DNA of 64,000 nt, taken from positions 1 through 64,000 of the forward strand of contig CALXLI010000142.1 in assembly GCA_944389155.1 (NCBI GenBank), written 5' to 3'. The position numbers and the translations under genes are program-made. Below the pieces are notes generated by a model. That model was given only the letters and a program-made list of their open reading frames with translations. It was not told the DNA's origin and ran no database searches. The DNA is from an uncultured Spirochaetaceae bacterium. Lineage in GTDB: Bacteria > Spirochaetota > Spirochaetia > Sphaerochaetales > Sphaerochaetaceae. Each line of letters opens with the position of its first letter. Position 1 is the first letter of the stretch. Of this stretch, positions 9,711 through 19,500 are shown piece by piece.

Positions 9711-10523
9711 TTACTTTCTAACCTCAAGATATTCCTCATAAACCTGTCCCCAGACATAGTTCTTGATTTTCTGATATTCTTCAGTCATTTTCGTTGACTG
9801 ATCTCTTGGATGAGGTATATCCACATTGACGATATCCTTAATCCGGCCAGGTCGTGCACTCATTATTACGATCCTAGATGCAAGAATTACAGCTTCATCA
9901 ATATCATGGGTAATAAAAAGACATGTCTTCTTTTCTTGTTCCCATGTTTTTATAAGTTCACTTTGAAGCTGTGTTCTTGTCTGAGCATCCAATGCACCAA
10001 AAGGCTCATCAAGGAGCAGAATCTGAGGATTCACCGCATAAGCACGGGCAATAGCAACTCTCTGTTTCATACCACCAGAAAGCTGTTTGGGATATGAATT
10101 CGCAAAATCCTCTAACTGGACAAGATTCAGATACTTATCTACGGTTGTATCTATCTCCTTTTTATCAAGCCCCTTTTTCTTTCCATTGCTATCGATGACT
10201 CTGATCTGCTTGAGTCCAAATTCGATATTCTTTCGTACAGTAAGCCACGGGAAAAGCGCATATTGCTGGAATACTACACCTCTTTCAATACTAGTTCCTT
10301 CGACTTCCTTTCCCTCAAACAGAACTTGGCCAGATGTTGGCGGGAAAAGGCCTGCAAGCATATTGAGCATTGTGCTTTTACCACAACCTGAAGGTCCGAC
10401 GACACAGATAAACTCATTTCTGGAGATATCAAGATTAACTCCATTAAGGGCGATTGTTGTACCGTTCTTCGTATGATATTCCTTAACTACATTTTTAAAC
10501 TGAGCAATAACATCACTGGTCAT
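9711..10523 (-). CDS. ABC transporter ATP-binding protein, SsuB/TauB type
   Basis: A 270-residue ATPase that would energise the importer. It has Walker A GPSGCGKST, a Q-loop in VVFQQYALFPW, the signature LSGGMKQR, Walker B ILLLDEPFGALD and a switch histidine in LFITHDIDEA. The sequence style is that of the nitrate/sulfonate/bicarbonate importer ATPases. Its start lies one base after the permease stop, which is typical of translational coupling. Length is normal for the family. Confidence 0.92.
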   Translation of the reverse strand: MTSDVIAQFKNVVKEYHTKNGTTIALNGVNLDISRNEFICVVGPSGCGKSTMLNMLAGLFPPTSGQVLFEGKEVEGTSIERGVVFQQYALFPWLTVRKNIEFGLKQIRVIDSNGKKKGLDKKEIDTTVDKYLNLVQLEDFANSYPKQLSGGMKQRVAIARAYAVNPQILLLDEPFGALDAQTRTQLQSELIKTWEQEKKTCLFITHDIDEAVILASRIVIMSARPGRIKDIVNVDIPHPRDQSTKMTEEYQKIKNYVWGQVYEEYLEVRK

Positions 10524-10524
10524 A

Positions 10525-11319
10525 TCACCCCTCCTCCACTATTGTGTCCTGCCAGTCTGCTACCCGTTTTTCAAGCATACGGACTAACTTCTGAAGAATA
10601 AGGCCCAACACTCCTATTACAAGAATTCCCATAAGGACTATATCCATTCGGAAATACTGACTTGAAGATTGAATCATAACGCCCATTCCCCTAGCAGCAC
10701 CTGTCATCTCCGCTGCAATAAGCGTCGTAAGAGCTGAAGAGAGTCCGAGCCTCATGGCCGTAATGATAAACGGGGAAGAAGCTGGAACTACAACCCTTGT
10801 GAAAATCGTAAAATCATTCGCCCCTAGAACCCTTGCAGCTTTTATAAGGGTACTATCTACATTTTTCACACCCTGAAATATCGTTATCGTCATTGTTAAG
10901 AAACATGCAATAAAAATAACGACTATCTTTGACTCTTCTCCAACACCTGCAGCAACAACAACGAGAGGAATATATGAAATAGGCGGTATGTTCTTAAGGA
11001 ACTGAATCCAAGGCTCTACAATAGTACAGATAGTTTTATACCATCCTAATATGAAAGCAACTGGCAACGAACATATGAAAGCTAAAAGAAAACCAATTAT
11101 TATTCGTTTCAGGCTTGCCCAAAAATTTTGCAGAAGAGATCCTGATTTCAATGATTCCATCATAGATCCCATTACTTCCATAGGTGAAGCAAACACTTTT
11201 CCACCAGATGGAGAAAGGCTTATAAGCCACCAAAGGAACACAGCAATCACCAAAGATAATAAAGCGCCTTGCCATTTTGAAAGAACATGCCCCTTTTTCT
11301 TCTTGAAAGAGTTGCTCAT
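10525..11319 (-). CDS. ABC transporter permease, SsuC/TauC type
   Basis: A permease of about 264 residues with six or so membrane helices. It has the inner-membrane transport signature near residues 160-180 (VKNVDSTLIKAARVLGAND), matching the EAA-loop of sulfonate/nitrate permeases. ATG 11319 is chosen because AAAGGAG stands ten bases ahead of it; an in-frame ATG 39 bases further upstream lacks a binding site. It is the first gene of the nine-gene island operon, and the operon promoter must lie in 11320-11515. Confidence 0.9.
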   Translation of the reverse strand: MSNSFKKKKGHVLSKWQGALLSLVIAVFLWWLISLSPSGGKVFASPMEVMGSMMESLKSGSLLQNFWASLKRIIIGFLLAFICSLPVAFILGWYKTICTIVEPWIQFLKNIPPISYIPLVVVAAGVGEESKIVVIFIACFLTMTITIFQGVKNVDSTLIKAARVLGANDFTIFTRVVVPASSPFIITAMRLGLSSALTTLIAAEMTGAARGMGVMIQSSSQYFRMDIVLMGILVIGVLGLILQKLVRMLEKRVADWQDTIVEEG

Positions 11320-11515
11320 TAGAAATTCTCCTTTTATAAAATTCAGCTTAAATGGCAAATGAGAATTTCAAAGTCGAAACTTACATACTACCTTTATTCC
11401 CTCTTTCACTGAAAACAAAATTTCAAAAATATCATTTTATATAAATGAAGTTCCTTTTAATTTTCAGGAAATCCGTTATGTTGTCTTCCTGATAAAAAAA
11501 AGATGTTTATTATCC
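11320..11515 (-). promoter_or_regulatory. AT-rich leader of the island operon
   Basis: This gap between the lipoprotein gene and the importer permease must carry the operon promoter. I see no convincing -35/-10 pair. There are TATAAA-like stretches near 11440 and an imperfect pair TTTCAG-N18-TAGTAT. An inverted repeat, TCAGGAA with TTCCTGA 15 bases apart, lies at about 11463-11492 and could be an operator. Expression may depend on the operon's own response regulator. Confidence 0.35.
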
Positions 11516-12232
11516 TTACAGTAAAGGCGACTGCCTTATCGTAGCAGAGTGCTCGCCATCCTCTGTATAGATTATGGTAAGAAGAAGTGACCTTTCTTTC
11601 TCTATATAGCGATAGACACCTGGATAGATATCGAAAAGGATCTCCTCCCCGCTCCATTCAACGGAAAATGATGGATTCTCATAACGCTCTGAAATCCATT
11701 CTCCTTCGGGAATTGAATCAAAGGCAATATTCCCTTTTGCGTACCTTGTTATTGTATTCGGATTCAGCTTTCCATCGAAAAGAGCTGTAAGGAATGCAGT
11801 CTGGTCAATCTCTGAAAGATCCCTGTTTGCTTCCTTCACCTTTTTCATGGAAAGCCTTGAGACCGCATCTGGCCTGTATTCAAATGCAGAGAGAAGAATG
11901 TCTGCAAATTCACCTTCTTCGCTTATAAGAGCGACATGGCTGTCATCCCCTGGTTCGAAGAAACCTCCTATCGCACCAAGCTCTCCAAGAGGCTTCATGA
12001 CGAACATCCTCAAACCGCCAGAGTACACCTGGACAGTCACATCCCTGATTCCCGGGGCTATATGCACGGTCTTTGTCTCACTTCCATCAGTATATGAGAG
12101 TTCATACCACATATCCTTTCCATAAAGCTCTTCAAAAGGATGTTCTTCGGCAATTGACAGGGTTACTGGAATCGTGGACTCAAACGTACATGACGATAAT
12201 GCAATCACAAACAGCACAAGCAGAATACTCAT
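11516..12232 (-). CDS. predicted lipoprotein of unknown function
   Basis: A 238-residue protein. Residues 1-15 form a short lipoprotein signal ending in the lipobox LSSC, so the mature protein should be anchored to the membrane by its cysteine. The rest is soluble and looks rich in beta strands, with no family I recognise. It lies 14 bases after DUF4416 and is the last gene of the aromatic-synthesis fusion/DUF4416 operon. No Shine-Dalgarno site is evident. Its final 25 codons have a homologous copy at 537-632, on the other side of the island. Confidence 0.7.
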   Translation of the reverse strand: MSILLVLFVIALSSCTFESTIPVTLSIAEEHPFEELYGKDMWYELSYTDGSETKTVHIAPGIRDVTVQVYSGGLRMFVMKPLGELGAIGGFFEPGDDSHVALISEEGEFADILLSAFEYRPDAVSRLSMKKVKEANRDLSEIDQTAFLTALFDGKLNPNTITRYAKGNIAFDSIPEGEWISERYENPSFSVEWSGEEILFDIYPGVYRYIEKERSLLLTIIYTEDGEHSATIRQSPLL

Positions 12233-12246
12233 ACTATTTATACGCT

Positions 12247-12780
12247 TTAATCCGTTGTTTTTGCCAACTTCCTGATTTCCTTATATCTATTCCGCAGGTT
12301 ATATAGGACATTCTGTACCCTCTCCGATCGATAATCAGCATATGTCCATGGGAATGATACATAGTGTCTGTTCTGATAAACAAGCGTGAGCTCAGCGTAA
12401 AGAGAAAGCCCTATGGCTATCCTATGCGCCCTGTTCTTGGTCGTCGCAAGTATTATAGAAGACTCTGAAAGAAGGCCTGGATCTAGATTGATGCGCCTTT
12501 TTCCATCATCCGCCCACGCCTTCTCGATCTCATTTGTCTTCTCTTTTATAGAAGCAAGTGTATCAGGAGAGACAAGATTCCTGAATGATATGAAGAAACG
12601 TTCTATCCCTTCACCCATCTCAGGGACATAGTAATCCGTGAAATCAAAAGGAAAAGGCTCTGTTATGATATCTATCGGACCGAATTCCGCTTCAAGTTCG
12701 TTTTTGAGAGCATCTGGGAATCCCCTCACAGAGAGGACTCCCATGAAAAGCATCACATCATCGTATTCTTTCTTGTTCAT
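12247..12780 (-). CDS. DUF4416 family protein
   Basis: A 177-residue protein with the DUF4416 pattern: a start around MLFMGVLSV, FGPIDIITEPFPFDFTDYY followed by EMG, then NLDPGLL, the ATTKNRAHRIA block and WTYADYRSE near the end. I know the family from deltaproteobacteria and spirochaetes but not its function. The start overlaps the stop of the upstream fusion gene by ATGA, so the two are translationally coupled. Confidence 0.85.
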   Translation of the reverse strand: MNKKEYDDVMLFMGVLSVRGFPDALKNELEAEFGPIDIITEPFPFDFTDYYVPEMGEGIERFFISFRNLVSPDTLASIKEKTNEIEKAWADDGKRRINLDPGLLSESSIILATTKNRAHRIAIGLSLYAELTLVYQNRHYVSFPWTYADYRSERVQNVLYNLRNRYKEIRKLAKTTD

Positions 12781-14681
12781 CTTGCAGATGTATATGTACC
12801 AAGAAGACGGAACGAAACTGTCTTTTCCTTCATCTCATCGACAAACTTCTCAAAGACACTCTCCTCAGGAAGCCCACATTCCACGAAGAACAGATATTCC
12901 CAAGGCTTTCCAGGTATAGGTCTTGATTCAAGCTTTGTCATATTCACATTGTTTTCAGAAAAGACAGAAAGTGCCGAGGCAAGGGAACCAGGCTCATTGG
13001 AAACAGAGAATGACAGCGTTGCCTTATCCTGCTTTCCCTCTGAACGGTAAACAGCTGCATTCTCCTCACGGGCTATCACATAGAAGCGGGTAAAGTTTGA
13101 AGCATCTGTCTCTATATTCTCCCTGAGGATCTTCATGCCATAGTATGCAGCAGCTGGCTCTCCTGCTATAGCAGCTATGCTTTTGTCTTTCTTCTCTGCA
13201 ACATACTCGACAGCTCCTGCTGTATCAAAGAACGGCACGGCCTCTACATCGGGAAGCTCTTCAGAAAGGAACTTCCTGCACTGGGCAAGTCCCTGTGGAT
13301 GGGTATACACCTTCTTGATATCAGAAAGCTGGGCATCTGGAAGAGAGATAAGATTATGCACTACACGTATAAGCGCCTCACCTACAACCGTGATCTCTGG
13401 ATGCATTGCCAGCAGATCAAGCGTATCATATATGGTTCCGCCTAGTGTATTCTCAATAGGAACAACAGCATACTTGGCCTTTCCTGAAGATACTGCATCG
13501 AACGTATCTGCAAATGTATGGCATGGAAGAAGCTCAATGTTGTCATCGAATGAACGCTTTGCAGCAAGTTCAGAGAAAGCACCTCTGACTCCCTGGAAAG
13601 CAACAGTCATGGCAGATGATGCGTCGGCATTGTCATCTGCCTTCTTTGCTTCAGCCGCCCTTGGCACTCTTTCAAGGCTCTTTCCGACAACAGGGCACAA
13701 AGCCTGGATATCATGGACAAGCTTGTCAAACTGTGAAGGATAGAGCGATTGAGGTCCATCAGAAAGAGCGCACTCTGGACAATTATGCACCTCAACGATG
13801 ATTCCTGAAGCACCTGCAGCTATAAGTGCAAGGCTCATAGGAGCAACCATATCGCGTATGCCTGTTGCGTGTGATGGATCTCCTATCACAGGAAGATGCG
13901 TCAGTTTCTGGACAACAGGGATCGCAGAGCAATCAAGTGTATTCCTCGTTGCTTTTTCATATGTCCTGATTCCCCTTTCACAAAGCACAACCTGATCTGT
14001 TCCGGATGCCATGAGATACTCAGCAGCCATCAGCCATTCCTCAATGGTTGCAGCAAGTCCACGCTTCAGAAGCACAGGCATGCCTGTCTTTCCTACTTCC
14101 TTCAGAAGCTCGAAGTTCTGCATGTTCCTTGCACCGATCTGGAACATATCTATATAACCAGCCATCATCTCGACATCACGAGGAGAAACCACCTCTGTCG
14201 TTATAGGCATATCGAATGCATCTCCTGCCTTGCGAAGCAGCTTCAGGCCTTCTTCACCGAGGCCTTGGAATGAATAAGGGCTTGTCCTTGGCTTGAACGC
14301 GCCACCGCGGAGGATCACAGCGCCTGATTCCCTTACAGATTCGGCAATGGTCATTATCTGATCATAGCTCTCAACAGCACAGGGACCAGCCATTACAACT
14401 ACCCTGTTGCCACCGATCTTGACCTTTCCGACAGATACTATCGTATCTTCCTTCTTCATTTCCCTGGAAGCAAGCTTATAAGGCTTTGAGATCGGGACTA
14501 CGGAACTGACACCGGGAAGGACCTCTACTGTCCTTATATCTATGCTGGCCTTGCCTACAGCTCCAAGGACTGTATCTTCCTGTCCTACGATTTCCTTGAC
14601 AATGAAGCCCTTCTCTTTGAGAAATGACTTCACTTTATCTTTTTCGACTTGTGTTATACCCTTCTTAAGAATGACAATCAT
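12777..14681 (-). CDS. DAHP synthase - prephenate dehydratase fusion
   Basis: A 634-residue two-enzyme protein. Residues 1-345 are a type I-beta (AroF/AroG-related) 3-deoxy-D-arabino-heptulosonate-7-phosphate synthase: an N-terminal ferredoxin-like domain, then MAGPCAVES, RGGAFKPRTSPYSFQG, the lysine in LLKRG, GDPSHATG and EVHNCPE. A linker rich in A, D and K (about 340-365) follows. The rest is prephenate dehydratase (AFQGVRGAFSE, VVPIENTLGG, the SNFTRFYVI threonine block) with a C-terminal ACT domain containing a variant of the phenylalanine-binding ESRP motif as LESRPIPGKPWEY. It would catalyse the first shikimate step and a phenylalanine-branch step, with phenylalanine possibly inhibiting both. 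ATG 14681 gives the family start MIVILKKG. Confidence 0.9.
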   Translation of the reverse strand: MIVILKKGITQVEKDKVKSFLKEKGFIVKEIVGQEDTVLGAVGKASIDIRTVEVLPGVSSVVPISKPYKLASREMKKEDTIVSVGKVKIGGNRVVVMAGPCAVESYDQIMTIAESVRESGAVILRGGAFKPRTSPYSFQGLGEEGLKLLRKAGDAFDMPITTEVVSPRDVEMMAGYIDMFQIGARNMQNFELLKEVGKTGMPVLLKRGLAATIEEWLMAAEYLMASGTDQVVLCERGIRTYEKATRNTLDCSAIPVVQKLTHLPVIGDPSHATGIRDMVAPMSLALIAAGASGIIVEVHNCPECALSDGPQSLYPSQFDKLVHDIQALCPVVGKSLERVPRAAEAKKADDNADASSAMTVAFQGVRGAFSELAAKRSFDDNIELLPCHTFADTFDAVSSGKAKYAVVPIENTLGGTIYDTLDLLAMHPEITVVGEALIRVVHNLISLPDAQLSDIKKVYTHPQGLAQCRKFLSEELPDVEAVPFFDTAGAVEYVAEKKDKSIAAIAGEPAAAYYGMKILRENIETDASNFTRFYVIAREENAAVYRSEGKQDKATLSFSVSNEPGSLASALSVFSENNVNMTKLESRPIPGKPWEYLFFVECGLPEESVFEKFVDEMKEKTVSFRLLGTYTSAR

Positions 14682-14719
14682 ATCAGGGAAAAAGCTAGCT
14701 TTTCCACTTGATTTGGTCA

Positions 14720-15394
14720 ATGAATACAACTATGGACGAGAACTACTTCGATAATATATTCACACTGTTTTCCGACCGTCTTGCCGATTTCGGCTCTCCG
14801 CTGCCATCTGTGAGCACCATAGCTGAAGAGGATAATGATCCATATAAGGTTCTTGTATCAACGATAATAAGCCTAAGGACAAAGGATGCTGTAACCATTG
14901 AAGCCTCAAGGCGACTGTTTGCAATTGCCCCTGATATAAGAACACTAGCCTCTCTTGACAGCGCTGTGATATCCGAAGCCATAAAGCCAGCAGGCTTCTA
15001 CAAACGCAAAGGAGAGCAGCTTAGGAAAATCGCCGAGATCATAAGGGATGAATACAATTCAGAGGTTCCTTCTGACATGGATACGCTTCTATCTCTCCCC
15101 GGAGTAGGACTCAAGACAGCGTCCCTTGTACTGAATCTTGGATTCGGCATAGATGCGATATGCGTTGATTGCCATGTACATGAGATAGCAAACAGAATAG
15201 GCTGGGTATCCACAAAGACACCTGAAGAAACGGAAAAAGAACTGAGAAGAATACTGCCCATGCGTTTCTGGATACCGCTCAACGAGCTCCTTGTACGCTA
15301 TGGGCAGCTTGTCTGTACGCCTGTCTCCCCCAAATGCTCTATCTGTCCGATAAACGACAGCTGTGGGAAGAAAGGTGTTGAGAAATCAAGATGA
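14720..15394 (+). CDS. nth: endonuclease III
   Basis: A DNA glycosylase/AP lyase for oxidised pyrimidines. The helix-hairpin-helix LPGVGLKTASLV carries the catalytic lysine, the aspartate is in CVDCHVHEIANR, and the iron-sulfur loop has the family spacing C-x6-C-x2-C-x5-C at the C-terminus. The start is uncertain between ATG 14720 and ATG 14732; neither has a clear Shine-Dalgarno site. It diverges from the DAHP synthase fusion with only about 40 bases between starts, so the promoters must overlap. Confidence 0.9.
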   Translation: MNTTMDENYFDNIFTLFSDRLADFGSPLPSVSTIAEEDNDPYKVLVSTIISLRTKDAVTIEASRRLFAIAPDIRTLASLDSAVISEAIKPAGFYKRKGEQLRKIAEIIRDEYNSEVPSDMDTLLSLPGVGLKTASLVLNLGFGIDAICVDCHVHEIANRIGWVSTKTPEETEKELRRILPMRFWIPLNELLVRYGQLVCTPVSPKCSICPINDSCGKKGVEKSR

Positions 15395-15805
15395 TTACTT
15401 GTTTCCGAGCTGCTTTACAGCTGGAGATGCTACACGATATACGCAGTAGAGAATCAGAAGATGATAGACAAGATTCTCAAGCCACAGGAACCATTCCTTT
15501 TCATCAACTCCCCTGAGTCCATATACGAAGTCTGCAAGCACGATGTAGATAATCCATGCTACAAGAACAATCAATGTAGATACTTTTACAAAGGACTTCT
15601 TGATTCCTCCGATGAATGAAGGAACAATCATCAGCAGTCCTGCTACGAGAAGAACAACACCAACGATTATCCTAAGCGTCTCATCAAGTTTCTGATAAAG
15701 ATCATTTCCACCGAAATTAGCTATACCCTCGATTCCGATAACGACAAAGAGGATACCTACAAGCAGCTTGAGGAGAAAATCCCCACTTACTTTGCTAGTT
15801 GCCAT
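15395..15805 (-). CDS. small four-helix membrane protein of unknown function
   Basis: A 136-residue protein with four hydrophobic segments at about residues 10-31, 43-67, 73-97 and 105-127, and basic residues at both ends. It resembles no family I can name. Its stop abuts the nth stop tail-to-tail with no spacer. The start ATG 15805 is preceded by GGAGGCAA, a usable binding site. Confidence 0.6.
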   Translation of the reverse strand: MATSKVSGDFLLKLLVGILFVVIGIEGIANFGGNDLYQKLDETLRIIVGVVLLVAGLLMIVPSFIGGIKKSFVKVSTLIVLVAWIIYIVLADFVYGLRGVDEKEWFLWLENLVYHLLILYCVYRVASPAVKQLGNK

Positions 15806-15857
15806 ATTGCCTCCAAAAGCATTTATTGCGTGTATATTCTAGCGTTTTATCAGTGGC

Positions 15858-15885
15858 TTGACCATATTTCCATTCCCCATAATAC
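15858..15885 (+). promoter_or_regulatory. pth promoter, leaderless arrangement
   Basis: TTGACC (15858-15863), a 16-base spacer and TAATAC (15880-15885). Only seven bases separate the -10 from ATG 15893, so transcription would begin at or one base before the start codon. No Shine-Dalgarno site is present. Confidence 0.6.
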
Positions 15886-15892
15886 TCTCGAT

Positions 15893-16417
15893 ATGATCAA
15901 ACTCATGGCTTTTCTGGGAAACCCCGGAACAGAGTACAGGAACACCAGGCATAATGCGGGCTTCATGCTTGCAGATTTCCTATATCCTTCTGCATCCTGG
16001 CAGGTTAAATTCCATTCAGCTTATCTTTCCCTTCCGGATGCAAAGGTCATCAAGCCAATGACGCTGATGAATCTTTCCGGAACAGCTGTATCGGAAGCTG
16101 CAGCCTTCTTCAAGCTGAAGCCAGAAGAGCTGCTTGTGATATGTGATGATACTGAGCTTCCATTGGGAAAGGCAAAGCTGCAGAAAGGAGGGGGACTGCA
16201 GGGACATAAAGGGCTCAGAAGCATAAAGGAGAGAATCGGAAGCGATTCTTTCTACAGGCTGAGGATCGGAATCGGGCGCCCAAAGCATGGCGATCTTGCG
16301 TTATTCGTGACATCTCCTTTCACAAAGGATGAAATGATAGCCCTCTCTTCCCTTTTCACTATCTGCAGGACAGCGCTGGAAACTCCTGAAAAGGAGCGTG
16401 AAATAAGCATATTCTGA
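15893..16417 (+). CDS. pth: peptidyl-tRNA hydrolase
   Basis: A 174-residue enzyme that frees tRNA from stalled peptidyl-tRNA. It has the family start LMAFLGNPG (asparagine), the catalytic histidine in TRHNAGF, the aspartate in VICDDTELPLG and the substrate loop GHKGLRSI. ATG 15893 is chosen because it places the LGNPG block a few residues from the start; the frame is open further upstream but that part has no family similarity. Likely leaderless. Confidence 0.92.
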   Translation: MIKLMAFLGNPGTEYRNTRHNAGFMLADFLYPSASWQVKFHSAYLSLPDAKVIKPMTLMNLSGTAVSEAAAFFKLKPEELLVICDDTELPLGKAKLQKGGGLQGHKGLRSIKERIGSDSFYRLRIGIGRPKHGDLALFVTSPFTKDEMIALSSLFTICRTALETPEKEREISIF

Positions 16418-16430
16418 CAAAACCGCCAAA

Positions 16431-16453
16431 CTGATTAGATTATCAGCTTTTTT
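16431..16453 (+). terminator. rho-independent terminator of pth
   Basis: Stem CTGAT/ATCAG with a six-base loop, followed by C and seven T, 14 bases after the pth stop. Confidence 0.65.
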
Positions 16454-16507
16454 TCTCTCTCTTTCCCTCTCCGTTATATGCTAAAATTGCAGAATATGGA
16501 GGTGCGT

Positions 16508-19500
16508 ATGAAAAAAAGGGATTTAAGGATAGCTGAACCAACTAGGCAGAAGATAAAACTTACAGGAACCATATTCCCCACCGATGAGAGCCTGGACATG
16601 CTCTATAGGGATGCTGCAACCATTGCGTTCCAATACAACAGCAAGATAAAGGAAGAAGGGAAAAGCGAAGGTTTCATCTCACCTGGAAAACTCCATGCCT
16701 CCGCTGTCCTTCACCTTATATACCAAATAGTCCTAACAGCCAGAATGGAAGATGGTCATATGGATTTCTTCACAAGGAGAATCTCCCCTGTTGTCTCCAA
16801 CGAGGAGCTTTTCTCAACTCTTCATTTTTTCTCCAGGACCTTCCCTTCTCCAGCACTTGATGAAAGCAAACCGAATGATACCGAAAGAATCGCAGAGGAT
16901 ATGAGAGGATTCTTCATCCATCAGCTTCTGCTGCAGAACCCTGCACTCCTAGCTGCATCCAAGCCACTTGTATCGCCTGATGAAGTCATATACCCAGAAG
17001 GGATGAAAGCTCTCTCTTCTATCCTCTCATCATTCCCCAAGGATGATCTTAGGGATGGAAAGCCAAACACTGACGATATATTCACGATGCTTCAGCTTCC
17101 TGCACGGCTGTATCCGAACTCGCTTGAAGAGCAGATAAAATACATCCTGAGGGAATGGAGGGCATTCCTTCCTGAAGCTCTCATAATGCTTCTTGAAATC
17201 TCAATCGATTACATACACGAGGAAGAGAAGGACAGAGGAGGTGTCGGTGGAGGCGGTGGCCCTACCCATGTGATTGATTATTCTGAGAGTGACATGTATG
17301 AATATGAGGCATTCTCAGATGATTCCAACTGGATGCCTCGTGTTGTGATGATGGCAAAATGCACGCTTGTCTGGCTCGATCAGCTATCAAAGCAGTACAA
17401 GAGGGATATACATCGCCTTGACCAGATACCAGATGAAGAGCTTGATCTTCTGAGAGACAGGGGCTTCACAGCGCTTTGGCTTATCGGATTATGGGAAAGG
17501 TCCGACGCATCAAAGAGGATAAAGAATCTCTGCGGCAATCCGGACGCTGAGGCTTCCGCCTATTCCTTGAAGGATTATGATATTTCGGAGAATATCGGAG
17601 GATGGGCATCTCTTGAGAATCTGAGGGAACGATGCAAGGCAAGGGGTATACGTCTTGCCTCTGATATGGTTCCAAACCACACGGGAATCGATGGCAACTG
17701 GGTATATGAGCACCCTGATTACTTCGTACAGCAGGATTGGCCTCCATTCCCTTCCTACACATACAACGGTCCGGATCTCTCAACCAACCCTGATTTTGAG
17801 ATAAAGATCGAAGATCATTACTATGACAGGACAGATGCAGCCGTAACGTTCCGCATGATCGAGAAGAGAACTGGACGCTGCCGTTATATATTCCATGGAA
17901 ACGATGGTACATCAATGCCCTGGAATGACACAGCTCAGCTTGATTACCTGAACAGCGAGACAAGGGAAGCTGTAATACAGAAGATAATACACGTTGCCAA
18001 GAACTTCCCTATCATAAGATTCGATGCGGCAATGACGCTTGCTAAACGCCATATCCAAAGGCTGTGGTATCCAAAGCCTGGACGAGGCGGTGATATAGCA
18101 GGAAGAGCTGGATACGCGATGAGCGATGAGGAGTTCAACAGAAGGATACCACAGGAGTTCTGGAGAGAGGTTGTCGACAGAGTTGCTGTAGAAGCACCTG
18201 ATACCCTTCTCCTTGCCGAGGCTTTCTGGATGATGGAAGGCTACTTCGTAAGAACGCTTGGAATGCACCGCGTCTACAACTCCGCTTTCATGAACATGCT
18301 TAAGAATCAGGAAAACCAGAAATACAGGCTTGGAATAAAGAACACGCTTGTGTTCGAACCAGAGATTCTAAAGCGCTATGTCAATTTCATGAACAACCCT
18401 GATGAAGAGACAGCTATTGCCCAATTCGGAGATGGAGACAAGTATTTTGCCGTATGCACGCTTCTCGCAACCCTTCCAGGCCTGCCGATGATAGGACATG
18501 GCCAGATTGAGGGATATAGAGAGAAATACGGAATGGAGTATAAGAGGGCTTATTACAACGAAACTCCGAACTCCTGGCTTATCGGAGAGCACTATAGAAG
18601 GATATTCCCTCTTTTCAGAAGGCGCTATCTATTCTCAGGTGTGGATAATTTCCAGCTTTATGACTGCTATAACAGCGGCGGCGGTGTAGAAGAATCAGTT
18701 TATGCTTTCGTAAATGGAGCTGGAAATGAAAGAACGCTTGTGCTGGTGAATAACCAATATGAGAGAACAGGCGGAACGATAAGCGTTTCTGTTCCAAAGC
18801 TCAAGAAGGGAGATAATGGCAAGATCACGGTAACGACAAAGCTTGCGGAAAATCTCGGACTTACATTCGGAGGCAGAAGCTTCGCGCTTTTCGACAACTT
18901 CTCTGATGGCCTTACATACATCCTTCCATCGATTCTTATCTATGATGAGGGATTCTCTTTCTCGCTCGATGGCTATGAAGCAAAGGTCTACTGGAATATA
19001 AGGGAAGTGGAAGACATAGACGGAAGCTACGAACGAATATGGAAGCAGTTTGGAAGAAAGGGAATAAGGAACATAGCAAGGGCTGTCGCGCTTCTGCGCC
19101 TTGAACCTCTCTACAAGGCAATCAATGGACTTAGAAGCGAAGAATCCCTTAAGATCGCATCACATATTGCAGATGGAACCATCACAAAGGAAGAAGAAAG
19201 AGAGATCCTTCTGACCATTGCAGAGTGCTATTCCACGATTCCAGAGGTCTATTCATCACTTGATGAACCGGCAAAAGGACAGATTGCTGTAAAGCCTGCA
19301 GAAATTGAGCCAAAGCCGATGATAAAGCTGATCCGTTCCCTCTGTCAGACATTCAAGGGCAAGAAAGGAAAGGCAATGTCTGCATGGGCAGCATCTGACA
19401 GATCGATTCCTCTTCTCATCCTATCTGCATTGGCTCTCCATCCTTTCACTGCGGCAATGAAGCCAAGGGAAGCTATGGAAGAAGCGGACAGGCTTATCCT

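Noticed and set aside
11463-11492. Inverted repeat TCAGGAA/TTCCTGA as a terminator of the lipoprotein gene
   Set aside because: It lies upstream of the lipoprotein stop in the direction of transcription of the next operon only, and the T-run stands before, not after, the stem; kept only as a possible operator.
13177-13743. 188-codon plus-strand frame opposite the DAHP synthase fusion
   Set aside because: It mirrors a strongly coding minus-strand gene and has no binding site or family similarity.
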